64,000 nt of DNA from Saccopteryx bilineata (GCF_036850765.1 NC_089494.1:228798779-228862778); one strand, 5' to 3'. Shown: positions 34,371 to 45,964, counted from the first letter of the stretch. Program-made: numbers and translations. Notes: generated from the letters alone by a model not told the origin.

Positions 34371-36967
34371 AAAGAAAATGTGATACCATTTTATGAGGCC
34401 AACATAACCCTCATACCAAAACCAGGCAAGGATGGCACAAAAAAAGAAAACTACAGACCAATATCTCTAATGAATACAGATGCTAAAATACTAAACAAAA
34501 TACTAGCAAATCGAATACAACAACATATTAAAAAAATAATACATCATGATCAAGTGGGATTCATCCCAGAATCTCAAGGATGGTTCAACATACGTAAAAC
34601 GGTTAATGTAATACACCATATCAACAAAACAAAGAACAAAAACCACATGATCTTATCAATAGACGCAGAAAAGGCTTTCGATAAAATACAACACAATTTT
34701 ATGTTTAAGACTCTCAACAAAATGGGTATAGAAGGAAAATATCTCCACATGATAAAGGCCATATATGATAAACCATCAGCTAACATCATATTAAATGGCA
34801 CTAAACTGAAGGCTTTCCCCCTTAAATCAGGAACAAGACAGGGTTGTCCACTCTCTCCACTCTTATTTAATGTGGTACTAGAGGTTCTAGCCAGAGCAAT
34901 CAGACAAGACAAAGAAATAAAAGGCATCCATATCGGAAAAGAAGAAGTAAAGGTATCACTTTTTGCAGATGATATGATCCTATACATCGAAAACCCCAAA
35001 GAATCCACAAAAAGACTACTAGAAACAATAAGCCAATACAGTAAGGTCGCAGGATACAAAATTAACATACAGAAGTCAATAGCCTTTCTATATGCCAACA
35101 ATGAAACAACTGAGAAGGAACTCAAAAGAATAATCCCCTTCACGATTGCAACAAAAAAAATAAAATACTTAGGAATAAACATAACAAAGAATGTAAAGGA
35201 CTTATATAATGAAAACTATAAACCATTGTTAAGGGAAATCGAAAAAGATATAATGAGATGGAAGAATATACCTTGTTCTTGGCTAGGAAGAATAAATATA
35301 ATCAAGATGGCTATATTACCCAAAGCAATATACAAATTTAATGCAATTCCCATCAAAATCCCAATGACATTTTTTAAAGAAATAGAGCAAAAAAATCATC
35401 AGATTTATATGGAACTATAAAAAACCCCGAATAGCCAAAGCAATCCTAAAGAAAAAGAATGAAGCTGGGGGCATAACAATACCTGACTTCAAACTCTATT
35501 ATAGGGCCACGACAATCAAAACAGCATGGTATTGGCAGAAAAATAGACACTCAGACCAATGGAACAGAATAGAAAGTCCAGAAATAAAACCACATATATA
35601 TAGTCAAATAATTTTTGATAAAGGGGCCAACAACACACAATGGAGAAAAGAAAGCCTCTTCAATAAATGGTGCTGGGAAAACTGGAAAGCCACATGCAAA
35701 AGAATGAAACTGGACTATAGTCTCTCCCCCTGTACAAAAATTAACTCAAAATGGATCAAAGATCTAAACATAAGACCTGAAACAATTAAGTACATAGAAG
35801 AAGACATAGGTACTCAACTCATGGACCTGGGTTTTAAAGAGCATTTTATGAATTTGACTCCAATGGCAAGAGAAGTGAAGGCAAAAATTAATGAATGGGA
35901 CTACATCAGACTAAGAAGTTTTTGCTCAGCAAGGGAAACTGATAACAAAATAAACAGAAAGCCAACTAAATGGGAAATGATATTTTCAAACAACAGCTCA
36001 GATAAGGGCCTAATATCCAAAATATACAAAGAACTCATAAAACTCAACAACAAACAAACAAACAATCCAATAAAAAAATGGGAAGAGGATATGAATAGAC
36101 ACTTCTCCCAGGAAGAAATACAAATGGCCAACAGATATATGAAAAGATGCTCATCTTCTTTAGCTATTAGAGAAATGCAAATCAAAACGGCAATGAGATA
36201 CCACCTCACACCTGTTCGATTAGCTGTTATTAGCAAGTCAGGTAATAGCAAATGTTGGAGAGGCTGTGGAGAAAAAGGAACCCTCATACACTGTTGGTGG
36301 GAATGTAAAGTAGTACAACCATTATGGAAGAAAGTATGGTGGTTCCTCAAAAAACTGAAAATAGAACTACCTTATGACCCAGCAATCCCTCTACTGGGTA
36401 TATATCCCCAAAACTCAGAAACATTGATACGTAAAGACACATGCAGCCCCATGTTTATTGCAGCATTGTTCACAGTGGCCAGGACATGGAAACAACCAAA
36501 AAGCCCATCAATAGATGACTGGATAAAGAAGATGTGGCACATATACACTATGGAATACTACTCAGCCATAAGAAATGATGACTTCGGAACATTTACAGCA
36601 AAATGGTGGGATCTTGATAACATGATACGAAGCGAAATAAGTAAATCAGAAAAAAACAGGAACTGTATTATTCCATACGTAGGTGGGACATAATAGTGAA
36701 ACTAAGAGACATTGATAAGAGTGTGGTGGTTACGGGGGGGAGGGGGGAATGGGAGAGGGATAGGGGGTGGGAGGGGCACAAAGAAAACAAGATAGAAGGT
36801 GACAGAGGATAATCTGACTTTGGGTGGTGGGTATGCAACATAATTGAACGACAAGATAACCTGGACTTGTTATCTTTGAATATATGTATCCTGATTTATT
36901 GATGTCACCCCATTAAAAAAATAAAATTATATAAAAAAAAAAAATAAAAAAAAAGAAAATGTGATAC
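34371..36967 (+). mobile_element. Young 5'-truncated L1 (lineage B) nested in the outer L1
   Basis: Insert 34387-36951 (about 2.57 kb) between perfect 16-bp duplications AAAGAAAATGTGATAC (34371-34386, 36952-36967). It begins inside the reverse-transcriptase part of ORF2 and ends in a 3' UTR with the G-rich tract (36733-36775) and the tail ATATAAAAAAAAAAAATAAAA. Perfect long duplications, a long A tail and one disabling change in about 2.3 kb of coding sequence mark it as recent. Confidence 0.93.
34387..36693 (+). pseudogene. L1 ORF2 3' two-thirds, one frameshift
   Basis: The frame enters at [13 protein letters not shown] and carries the reverse-transcriptase motifs [42 protein letters not shown] and [10 protein letters not shown], so the catalytic aspartates are present. 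It shifts at a 7-A run (35389-35395): with six A residues the frame would continue into [15 protein letters not shown]. From there it is open to the TAA ending at 36693, through [14 protein letters not shown] and the Zn knuckle [18 protein letters not shown]. The endonuclease domain is absent because of 5' truncation. A frame of 377 codons that starts at 34287 reads first through out-of-frame outer-L1 sequence and so is a hybrid. Confidence 0.9.
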
Positions 36968-37360
36968 ATATATACAATGGAATACTACTCAGCCATAAGA
37001 AATGATGACATAGTATCATTGATGACAATATGGATGGACCTTGATAGCACTATATTGAGTGAAATAAGAAAATCAGAAAAAGCTAACATAGGTGGGACAC
37101 AAAATTGAGACTCATGGACATAGATAAAAGTGCAGTGGTTACCAGGGGGAGGGGAAGGGAGGAAAGTGGGGTGGGAGAAGAAAGGGGCTTAAAGAGAAAC
37201 AAATATGGGGTGATGGAGGATGATTTGACTTTGGGTGATGGGTATACGGCATGATCGACTGTCCAAATGATGTGGAGATGTTTTCTCTAAATCTGTGTGC
37301 TCTGGTTGACCAGTGTCACCCTGTTAAATTTAATTGTCTAAATTATATAAAGGGGGAGGA

Positions 37361-38789
37361 TGTTCAAACCCAGTTAAATGAAATGTTCCAAAAAGTGACA
37401 AGTATACATTTTCTTTCACCTATATTCTATTTTTTCACCTTATCTTTTAATGAGGACCTCCTACATGCCTCTAACATGATTCATTAATTTTTGTCTAACA
37501 CAGAGAACATTTAGAACACTCGCTGATGACTAAAGAGCTCAGGAGTTTTAGCCAGATAAAAAATTTTGCACAGTGAAGCCCTGGAGTTTTGAAAACTACA
37601 TAAAGATTTTAAGGATTTTTAAAAGCTTCATATTCTAACAGTATACAGTTTGTCCATTATTTCTTAATCTGCTTGACCCCTCCCCCCCAAAGTGAAAATA
37701 TTAACACAGAACAGATATGATATTCTTGTTTTCTGCTCCTATGTTATCCAGGATGGTAACCAAAAAGCTAAATTTATGTCATCAGATTTCTTTCCATGGC
37801 AACTGACTATAATGTTAAAACATTGGATTACTGACTGGTTCAAGATGAAGGTTAAGGAAGATTTTTTTTTTTGAACAGGATCATCCAAACCCAACACCAC
37901 AGGGAATATTATCAGAACTGCTTCCAGCAGCGTGTCCTCTTCAAAAACTCTTCTCATTTATGCTGACAGCTTTGTTTTATTTTGTGACGATTTTTGTTTT
38001 TTTATTTTTTTTCATTGTTTAATGTTTTAATTTTGTTTGTTTGGGTTATTTATTTATTCCCATTTTCCCCCAGAAGTGATCGGATATAAAAATGGTTTTG
38101 TTTTTTTGTTGCTGTTTTGTTTTGGTAATAGAACCCCCCTCTCTTAAGAAGCTGTCTCTGCCCTCATCAATTCTTCCTGCATAAGTAAGAGTTATTTTGG
38201 AACTTTAGTCAGAAACATCTGTACTTTGTGCTAGACAAACATCTGCCTTCCTACAAGAGCTGCTGGCCCTCCTGATGTTAGATAAAGGCACTCTGCTCTC
38301 TGAAGGCCCCTCAGAGAGAAGAGAAAGAATGCAGAAAGAGGAGTCCACTGATTCTTTAACCCAGAGTGCCTCTTTGTGGCCTGGACAAGTTACTACAGAA
38401 AGAAGGTGAACATAGCTAAACTGTTTACCAGTTTGCTCTTCACTCCCCCTTCCCAAACTCATGAAGTTTTGAAAGGCAAACTATATTTTTATGAATGTAT
38501 TATTTGATGACACATATGAGTACAGAGCTTCTGAGAGCACGCAGACCTTCATTACCATCTTGGAAGTTAAGCCAGTGTTAGCGTGCACTGTACTTGAGGT
38601 ATTTTTCTAATAGTGATGGAAGACATATGCTGATCAGTCTTCAAAGTCTTATCAGAACGGCCAGTATTGACAACATGCGTTTAAGAGATTTTTCTCTTGG
38701 GAGGCCTGCCCTGCCTCTGCTTGCTTACTCCAAAGGTTGGGTTAGTTGTAATTTTTTTTTCCTACTTTTCTGTATTCCTTACTAGGTTA
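37361..38789. other. Unassigned DNA with a T-rich tract
   Basis: No gene recognised. 37980-38130 is strongly T-rich with repeated TTTTGTTTG-like units. Frames of 60-85 codons show no signature. Confidence 0.4.
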
Positions 38790-38895
38790 TAATTTCCTTC
38801 AAGGCAGAGCTGTTTTGTTCTTTACCTCTGTATTTACAGTGGACATCACAGTACCTGGCACATAGTAGGTCCTCATTAAACACTGGATGAATGAT
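38790..38895 (+). repeat. L2 3' end fragment
   Basis: 'ttcaaggcagagctgttttg', 'cagtacctggcacatagtag', 'gtcctcattaaacactggatg': the terminal L2 block. Confidence 0.7.
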
Positions 38896-39434
38896 AGGTG
38901 TTTAAGGATCAACTGTGGTGGGTCAGAGGTATAAAATCTATAATCTTGGCCTATGTCCTGACCATCCGAGTATATGGTTAGTCTTTATTACTGTGTTTTT
39001 CTGTACTTACTATTTGGAAATTGCCTTAAATATAGAGAGCTTTACTTAATGAGAAACTGAGGTACCAAATAGCAGACCCTGTAATAAAGTTGGACGTTTG
39101 ACATAGTTCTTCTTCTCCCTCCTGACTTTGCTGGCTTTGGGTTTGTTTTGCTAAATCATTAGCTCATAATGTCTCCTTTTTATTCAAAACATCTGCCACC
39201 CAGTACTACGCAGTAAAATTTTCTAGTGAATACTAAAAGCTCTGAGCAAAAATAGTCCCGTGTACCCTAACAGCGGGAATTGCCGAGTTATGCTAGTTTT
39301 CAGAGCACAGAGACCTCCTAACCATTTTTTGATTATTCACTTATCATCTGCATCAAAACATGCTGTGTAGGAAACACTTTATTTAAACGATGCATTTAAC
39401 AATGTTTTGAGAATTGAGCTATATTGCACCAAAC
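38896..39434. other. Unassigned DNA
   Basis: Nothing recognised. Confidence 0.35.
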
Positions 39435-39720
39435 ACATGTATCATTCAACAAACACTTATTGATCTCTTATTCTGTGTTTGCATTGTGCTAGGATTACAG
39501 AAGCTGGTAAGACAGGCCTCCCTGGGCCTCATGGGGAGGCTGAGGGAGCCCTAATGTGTATAGTGCTTGTGTAATCGAGGTCTGTACATGCAGATGGTGA
39601 GAGAGCACAGTGAAGAGAGTAGTGCCTATGAAATGCTTCATAAATTCTGGGTGAATTGAAGTCAAGGCCTTTTTAAGGTAAGTGGAAACACCTTTGTGTG
39701 TTGTAAAGCCAAACTGATAA
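39435..39720 (-). repeat. L2 fragment
   Basis: Antisense L2 terminus 'atcattcaacaaacacttat', 'ttgtgctaggattacagaag', followed by weaker antisense L2-like sequence. Confidence 0.55.
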
Positions 39721-39889
39721 CAGCATCTTAGAGTACAGGAGAGACTAGCCAGGCGAATAATGTTATATAGCACACTTAAAAACATTTCATTTGAGCAAGG
39801 CAAGGAAGGAATGCTTGCATGTAGAGAGTGGCCAGTAAAAACCAGAGACTCTGACTTTTGTACCTCCCCGCAGTGTGGGCCACTGACAG

Positions 39890-40170
39890 ATTTTCCGAAC
39901 GCTCTGAAACTTCCCTTGCCAAGCTTTTACAACAGTTGTTCCTTCTGCCTGGAATAGTCACTGCCACTCTGTCCCCAGTCCATCCCCTCCCTCCAACCCG
40001 GCGGCACCGTCTCTCATAGCACTCTGAGCTTTCCCATCGTGGCACCTGCCCGAGCATGATGTGAGCAGTTCACCTGTGTAGCTGCCTGACTCCCCTACAG
40101 TACTGTGAGCTACCTGGCAAAGGGAGAGTGTCTGCTAAGCCGGGGCCTAGCACTTGCTTGATACTTTAAG
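39890..40170 (+). repeat. L2 fragment
   Basis: 'ttccttctgcctggaatag' and the following C-rich run resemble the sense L2 3' region. Diverged. Confidence 0.5.
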
Positions 40171-40439
40171 TCTTAAAAGAGATGTGTTGATTAAGTTCAT
40201 GCATTCCCAGTGGCTCTCAGTATTGTGTCTCTTTATGTGACCTCAGAAGACCAGCAATGACTCAGTTGGCCCTTTTTACTGGAAGAAGAGACAAGCCCTT
40301 CTCATATAGATGAATGGAATGTAAAACCCTTCGCTGCATAAACCCAAGCAAGTATCCTTTCCTTCAGTGGTGAACATGGGAAAGTTTCTTGGAGGAGAGG
40401 AAAGTATATTGTTTTTTAAAAAAGGAAGATACACAGTCT

Positions 40440-40535
40440 AGGATCTGCCCTAGAGCCTGTTTCCTTATTTGTAAATAAGGAGATGGGCTTGATGACCTCA
40501 CAGGACCTTCCAGCAAAAATTGTTCTAGGACATCA
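40440..40535 (+). repeat. MIR-like fragment
   Basis: 'cctgtttccttatttgtaaa' and 'gcttgatgacctcacaggac' resemble the MIR 3' part. Confidence 0.45.
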
Positions 40536-40698
40536 AACGGTACTATTAAACCATCTTATTACTGTCAAAATTCCACATAATGTTTATTAAGATTTTGTAG
40601 AGTACTTATGAATAGTTTAGAAGAAAAAGTGAAGACACTATCTCCCCGGTAGCCTCTAGTATACAAGACTTCCATGATTTTTGTTGATTAACTAAATG

Positions 40699-40948
40699 AT
40701 TGAGAGAAAACTCTGGCCAGGTAGCTCAGTTGATTAGAGCATTGTTCCAATATGTCAAAGTTGCAATTCAATCTCTGGTCAGGGCACATACAAGAATCAA
40801 CCAATGAATGCATGAATAAATGAAACAACAAAATTGATCTCTTTCTCCCTCTCTCTCTCTTTCTCTCTGTCTCTCCCCCTTCCCTGTCTCTCTCTCTCTC
40901 TTTCTATTTAAAATCAATAAATACAAAATTTTTTAGAAATTGAGAGAA
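40699..40948 (+). mobile_element. Bat tRNA-derived SINE (first of two side by side)
   Basis: Element 40709-40938 between 10-bp duplications ATTGAGAGAA (40699-40708, 40939-40948). Head 'ctggccaggtagctcagttg', body 'ggtcagggcacatacaagaa', CT-rich stretch and A-rich tail. Confidence 0.85.
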
Positions 40949-41077
40949 CCTGCCCATTAGCTCAGTTGGTTTTAGAGCATCATCCTGAAACACCAAGGTT
41001 GCAGGTTCAATCCCTGGTCAGGGCATGTATGAGAAGAGACCAATGAATGCACAACTAAGTGGAACAACAGATGAATG

Positions 41078-41117
<40 letters not shown>

Positions 41118-41185
41118 CTTCTTCTTCTTCTTCTTCTTCTTCTTCTTCTTCTTCTTCTTCTTCTTCTCTCTGTCTAAAATTAATA
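40949..41185 (+). mobile_element. Bat tRNA-derived SINE (second of two side by side)
   Basis: Head 'ctgcccattagctcagttgg', B-box-like GGTTCAATCCC, body with 'gtggaacaacag', then a CT/TTC microsatellite and 'taaaattaataattttaaat'. Starts directly at the right duplication of the first SINE. Its own duplication is unclear (a partial TTGAGA-like match at 41199-41204). Confidence 0.8.
41080..41166. repeat. Compound (CT)n-(TTC)n microsatellite inside a SINE
   Basis: CT repeats 41080-41112, then TTC repeats 41113-41166. Pure pyrimidine on the plus strand for about 87 bp; the antisense frame reads poly-glutamate then Arg-Glu, which is meaningless as protein. Confidence 0.95.
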
Positions 41186-41832
41186 ATTTTAAATATTTTT
41201 GAGAAAAAAGCCAATAGTTAAACAGGAAATATACTTACTGTTGATGGGATTTTTAAAAAGGAAAGGGAGAATTGTCTGTAAGGGCACCGGTAGACATTTA
41301 TTGGAAAACATGTAATTTAAACCATCTCATTATTTTTTATATGGGAATTGGTTCATGAATCTACAGTGAAAAACTCTTACAATCAGAGAATTAGGCCATG
41401 AAACTAGCATCACTGTATTTACAAGCCAGTACTTGATAAAGGTCATAAACTCCTGATTTGAGGAAGTGTCTTTTTGAAATTTAGTAACAAAGAGTTATCA
41501 CGAGTGTATTGGAAGGTGTGAAGAATGAATGATCTGTTCTAAATGTCCGGTCTCTATCAGATGGCTGTTTTCTGGGGCTCTCGCAGTTTTCAGACACAGA
41601 ACTACAAACGTGTTTGTTGTCAGCGAGGCTGCCGTTAGGAATGGGCGAGGAGCTGCGCCGCTGCTTTTCTACGGAGCAGTCGCAGAAGCGCGGAGTTCAG
41701 TCTAGCTGGGCCCCTTCCTGTCATAAATAAGATTACTTTCATTTCACTTGTGGAGTGTGCTATTCCTCAGAGTAATGAATTTCCTCTGTGCCTTTGAGCA
41801 CATAAACATGGTTTTCATTAGCTTTCTCTCTT

Positions 41833-41838
<6 letters not shown>

Positions 41839-41867
<29 letters not shown>
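41839..41867. repeat. (GA)n microsatellite
   Basis: About 14 GA units. Confidence 0.95.
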
Positions 41868-41870
<3 letters not shown>

Positions 41871-42260
41871 CAGGGGACAACAAGGTGGAAGGAGGGAGAA
41901 TCTGAGCGAAATTAATAGATGCCAATTAACTCTATAAATGTAGATGGACACTTTGCCAAGTGGCTGGAACCTGTTTATGAGCAGTACCAAGAAGGTACCG
42001 GTTGCTTTCTTCTGCAAGGCTACCGAAGTGCAGTGGCACAGAGAGGGATGCGGGGTTCATCCTACATGAACACAGAAGCAGACAGATTAAGAGAATATTC
42101 TTTTTTGAATCTCATTTTAAGAACTACACAAGTCCATCAGAGTGGCTCCCAGACCATACAAACAGTCCTGGTTTCTTCTGGAATTTTGGAGGGCATCTCA
42201 GAGGACAATATATATGTCTCTTAGCGCAGTCTCTGTGTCCACCTCCCCTGCCTTTGCGCT

Positions 42261-42280
42261 GTGTGTGTGTGTGTGTGTGT
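42261..42280. repeat. (GT)n microsatellite
   Basis: Ten GT units. Confidence 0.9.
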
Positions 42281-43919
42281 GGTTTTACGCTAATCAGATA
42301 TCCCAGCCTTTCCCGATTTCAAATGTACCCCCTTGAGATTTGGAAGTCATGCAGTTCATAGTGTTAAATGTGCTATTGCTCATTTTTATGATTTGGAACC
42401 CCTTGTTGAGGGTTACTCATTACAACGGTTGGACTTCTCTCAGTGATGGTGCATATTTGAGCCTAAAAGTTGTTTGCAATCCATTGACCCTTTGACTTCT
42501 GCCAGGATCTTTTTTTTTCTGTTGTTTTTAGAAATTTGGGGGCAGAGAGTAGAGTCATGGGGTGTTCTCAAATCATCCCAGAGAAGGAATTAGGCCATTA
42601 AAGAAAAAGAAAAAGTCTAGAACTTGTTTTCCAAAATTACTTATTCCCGATGGAAAATCCCCAGGTCTGTATTTCTAGAATCATTTTCTCTCCTCCAATA
42701 TCGATGCTGTTTCAACCCCCAATTCATACTGTAGCATGTGTTTATTTATTCCTCCAGAGTGGAATAATAAGGCTCTGAAACCATCAAGAAATGGAATTCT
42801 GGGCCATGGGTTGTCACTGGCAATTTGCAGCAAACAGACTTTAATCCCAATAAAGAAGCTTGATACATTTTACAGTGAGGTGTCTTCCAGCCCGTTTTTG
42901 ACCTCCTGGATAGGTGTTCTTGTTACAGGTTGGTAGCACAGCCTGTTTCCATTTGAAATGAGAAGGACAGAGTTGTCTAACTGGAACCAGTGCCTCTCAT
43001 AGGTGAAGGCTGCTTTGCTGAAATGTGTACAACACACAACAAGGAACCTTAAAAAAACAAGCTTCCACAGGAAATTATTTCTGGCTTGTTTTTGTTGAGA
43101 GAGAATGTTGCATATTAAAAGTTCCCTGAAGTTGTTTAATATTTGCTTGGTAGTGTGCTAGTTCTTAATCAAGTCCTTCTCCTCGGTAAATCATGTCAAC
43201 TCTGTCACTGTTTTGATTGGAAGCATGAATAGTAACGCTGAAAATTTCCCAGGACAGTGAACCTCGCAGCTGTGGAAGGCTGGAGCTATTTACCAGTATT
43301 ATTAAAGGACCTGAGTGACTTTTTGCGGGGGAGGGGGTGCTAAAATGGAGTAAAATTCATAAAGTGCACAGAGATTTAGAATGAAGGTTCCTTTATGAGC
43401 ACAGCCCCATAACAATATCCTCATAGAAATAGATACAGCATAGTAACAATCGTTCCATCAATTGGCAAACATTCTGCTGTCCTTTGCCCTCTTTTGGAGG
43501 GAAAAATAGAGTCCAGATGTAAAACATGAAATTAAGCATATTTAGTGCTTTGGAACGGTGTTTGAATGATATGCTTCTTCAAGGGACTCTGGAGAAACAA
43601 ATATCACCTTTGTTTCCTAAAGGCATTTAAAAGAGTTTACCATCAATGTTTTAAGGCCTTAATTCTCCTTAGAACAAAAGAAGTCAGGGACTTTTACATT
43701 TTCATCCTATAAAGATGTGCTGACTAGACTGCCTCCTGTTGCTTGGGGATCTAAGGAGCAGCCTCAGAGTACAGAGGCTGTGTCGGAGGCTCTGGTAACC
43801 AAGGAGCAGGAAAGGGAACACAAGGAACTGAAAACGTTTGCTTGGGAGCTGAGACCAAGACCACACCTAAGACGTGTTAGAAACATCCTTTCCAGAATGT
43901 TTCTTTGTTCACATGTTGA

Positions 43920-44040
43920 TTCCTTTATTAAATCATTCACACTTTGAAGAAATGTTTATTGAGCATCTACTCTGAGCCCAGAACTCTGCCAGGTGCTGGG
44001 AGGCCTAATTTAAAGGCATCTTGCCCTCAAGGACAAGATT
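43920..44040 (-). repeat. L2 fragment
   Basis: 'gaaatgtttattgagcatct' and 'ctgccaggtgctgggaggcc' match the antisense L2 3' end. Confidence 0.6.
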
Positions 44041-45291
44041 TCCTTCCAAGAATGTCTGTCCTCACTGCTGTAGTATAAAAAGCAGCTGGATTCCCCAGTT
44101 TAGCCTTGACATTCAGCAGAACTTAATGTATCTGAACTGAAGAGTACAATCCTGTTAGCTTGGCTGTTGTTCTGTTCATTGCCAGCATCTTTGCTGTTGT
44201 GTAAAAGCCATCATTCGTTTCAAAGGCATCTTTCTAATTGGATAGAAATCTCTGTCATATTTAGGCCCTAAGAAACACTTCGTACAAAATATTTTTAAGT
44301 CAGTTAAAGAAAGCATCTGTAAATCTGCCATAATTCTAAAGTTACCTGTCAGGAATAAACATCAAGATCCTGCAAAGCTACAGAAATGTAGTGAATGTGT
44401 TTTCTTTGGGGCCAGAGCAGGATAATAATTAGGGAAGAAACCTCTAAACTATCAACTCAGCAAAGCAAATAGCAGAGTGTTTGGGACTGAGTAATCATGT
44501 GGGAGGCGGGACACTGGGAGAAATGAGGTAGGATATAGAGGGGCTCCAGCCTAATCTTGGGCAGGAAATGAAACATAAGCTCTTGACTTAGAAGAAGGTG
44601 TGCTCTGAGCTATCAGTGCAGCCCCAGGAAATACAGTGAGCACTGAGCTCTGTAGGCCAGAGGGTTGATGAAATGTGGGGTCCTTGGGAAAGTTACAGGA
44701 AACCAGACAGAACACATGTGCAGGGCCATCTTGTGTTCCTACCAGGAATGCATATGCTGTTCCGGGCCTTGTTCTGGCCTTGTTCCTCAAGAAAGATAGT
44801 TTAGAATTGAGCAAGGTTCATAGAAATGCAATTAAAATGATAAAGGGGAGCAAAGGTGATGGTGAGAGAGGACACAAGCCATATTAGGAAAAAACAAAAG
44901 CGGTGAGGTTCTTTCGTCTGTAGAAATGGGGGTTGCGACTGGTTGTGTCTATGGAAGAAGGTTACACATAGGTCATCCCTCAATCTCAGCATTGCTAGAA
45001 GCAGGAGAGAACCATAATCAGTTGGGAAGCCTTGACCAAGACATTTTCCTTTTCTTTGGACGCCAGTTTCTACTTTTGTAGTCCACATTCTAAGGAGTGT
45101 CCAGCGGCATACCTGTCCCACAGAGTGCAACTGTTAAAAAAAAAAAAAAAAAAAAGGTATTCCTTAGCCAACTAAATTTGAAAATCTCTGCATATCATCT
45201 TTTCCAGTAGGTTCATCATTTGCATTTGGTATTAAAAGCTCTCAGAAATTCATCCTTAAGGAAAAGTTATTTAACTTTTGTGGATTTCAAT
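44041..45291. other. Unassigned DNA
   Basis: No gene recognised. Frames of 70-109 codons on both strands lack a signature. A 20-bp A run lies at 45136-45155 without a recognisable element upstream. Confidence 0.4.
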
Positions 45292-45381
45292 CAGTATTTC
45301 CCAAAGTTGTTTGACCACGAAATCCTTTGTTCACATCATAGTGCCTATGAAGACTTTTAAAAGTACTTTGGGGAAGACTAG
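45292..45381. mobile_element. Possible short hAT-Charlie relic
   Basis: The left end CAGTATTTCCCAAAGT resembles the reverse complement of the right end (CTAGTCTTCCCCAAAGT). No convincing 8-bp duplication, so this is tentative. Confidence 0.4.
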
Positions 45382-45712
45382 ACTCCAAGATCCCTAAGGT
45401 TGCTACAAGGACATTAGTCTTAGAAAGAGAAAGTGCTTCCTGACGACGAGAAACTTGCTTTTTCTAGAGCTATTATCGGAAGAATATCACAATTTGCAAG
45501 GAGGAGTTTAGAGCCACTTATGGATGATAGGATGATGGCAGATTTTCAAAGGTAACTGGGGGGTGAGGCTCACAAGCCAAGGAAAGCCATGGTAGTCTAC
45601 ACAGTGCTTTCAGGAGCTACTGTTGAGACCCAGGCCTCCGCATCAGGGCTAGGTTGTTCTATCAGGACATAACATGCACCATCAAAAGAGAAAGTGCATG
45701 GAGGGGGCTCAT

Positions 45713-45964
45713 TTAACCCTTTGAGTAGTACGAACGTTCAGTATGTCCTCGTGCCTCCTGACCATCCAGAGTAGATTTTAAAAATGTGTAAGGCAACATT
45801 AAAAAAAGGCAAATATATGTTCTTCTTGTTTCCATAAATTGGTTATCAAACCAACATGATTTTAAGTTAATTAAACTGGAACTCAAACTAATTTCATTTT
45901 TTGAAAAAATACTCACTCCCAGGGGTCAGCAAGCATGAAAAAAACTCACTACTCAAAGGATTAA
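45713..45964. mobile_element. 244-bp piggyBac-like MITE with TTAA duplications
   Basis: The element (45717-45960) is flanked by TTAA on both sides (45713-45716, 45961-45964). Inverted ends: left CCCTTTGAGTAGT, right (reverse-complemented) TCCTTTGAGTAGT, 12 of 13 identical. A TTAA target with CCCTTTG-type ends is typical of the piggyBac superfamily. There is no transposase frame; the 67-codon minus-strand frame inside (45713-45916) is incidental. Confidence 0.8.

Larger units (their letters stand above)
33250..37360 (+). mobile_element. 5'-truncated L1 (lineage B), host of a second L1
   Basis: ORF2 C-terminal sequence starts near 33270 ([29 protein letters not shown] in the frame 33209-33487) and runs to 34386, including GCGEKGTFIHCWWEC (34039-34383). 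It resumes at 36968 ('tatacaatggaatactactc', then the 3' UTR with 'gatttgactttgggtgatgg') and ends near 37360. The gap is the inner L1. Several stops and frameshifts are present. No confident target duplication for the outer element. Confidence 0.85.
41186..43919. other. Unassigned DNA
   Basis: No gene can be supported. 41590-41720 is GC-richer with several CpG. Frames of 64-119 codons around 41919-42361 lack any family signature. Simple repeats are listed separately. Confidence 0.4.

Noticed and set aside
34574..35182. 202-codon minus-strand frame, hydrophobic, looking like a membrane protein
   Set aside because: It is the exact complement of the L1 reverse-transcriptase frame; the A-rich sense strand gives F/L/I-rich antisense codons. 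The same holds for 35901-36350 and 54032-54334.
40972..41214. Poly-glutamate / Arg-Glu reading frame
   Set aside because: Antisense of the (CT)n-(TTC)n microsatellite inside a SINE.
41590..41720. CpG-island promoter
   Set aside because: There are only a few CpGs over about 130 bp, too short and weak to call an island.
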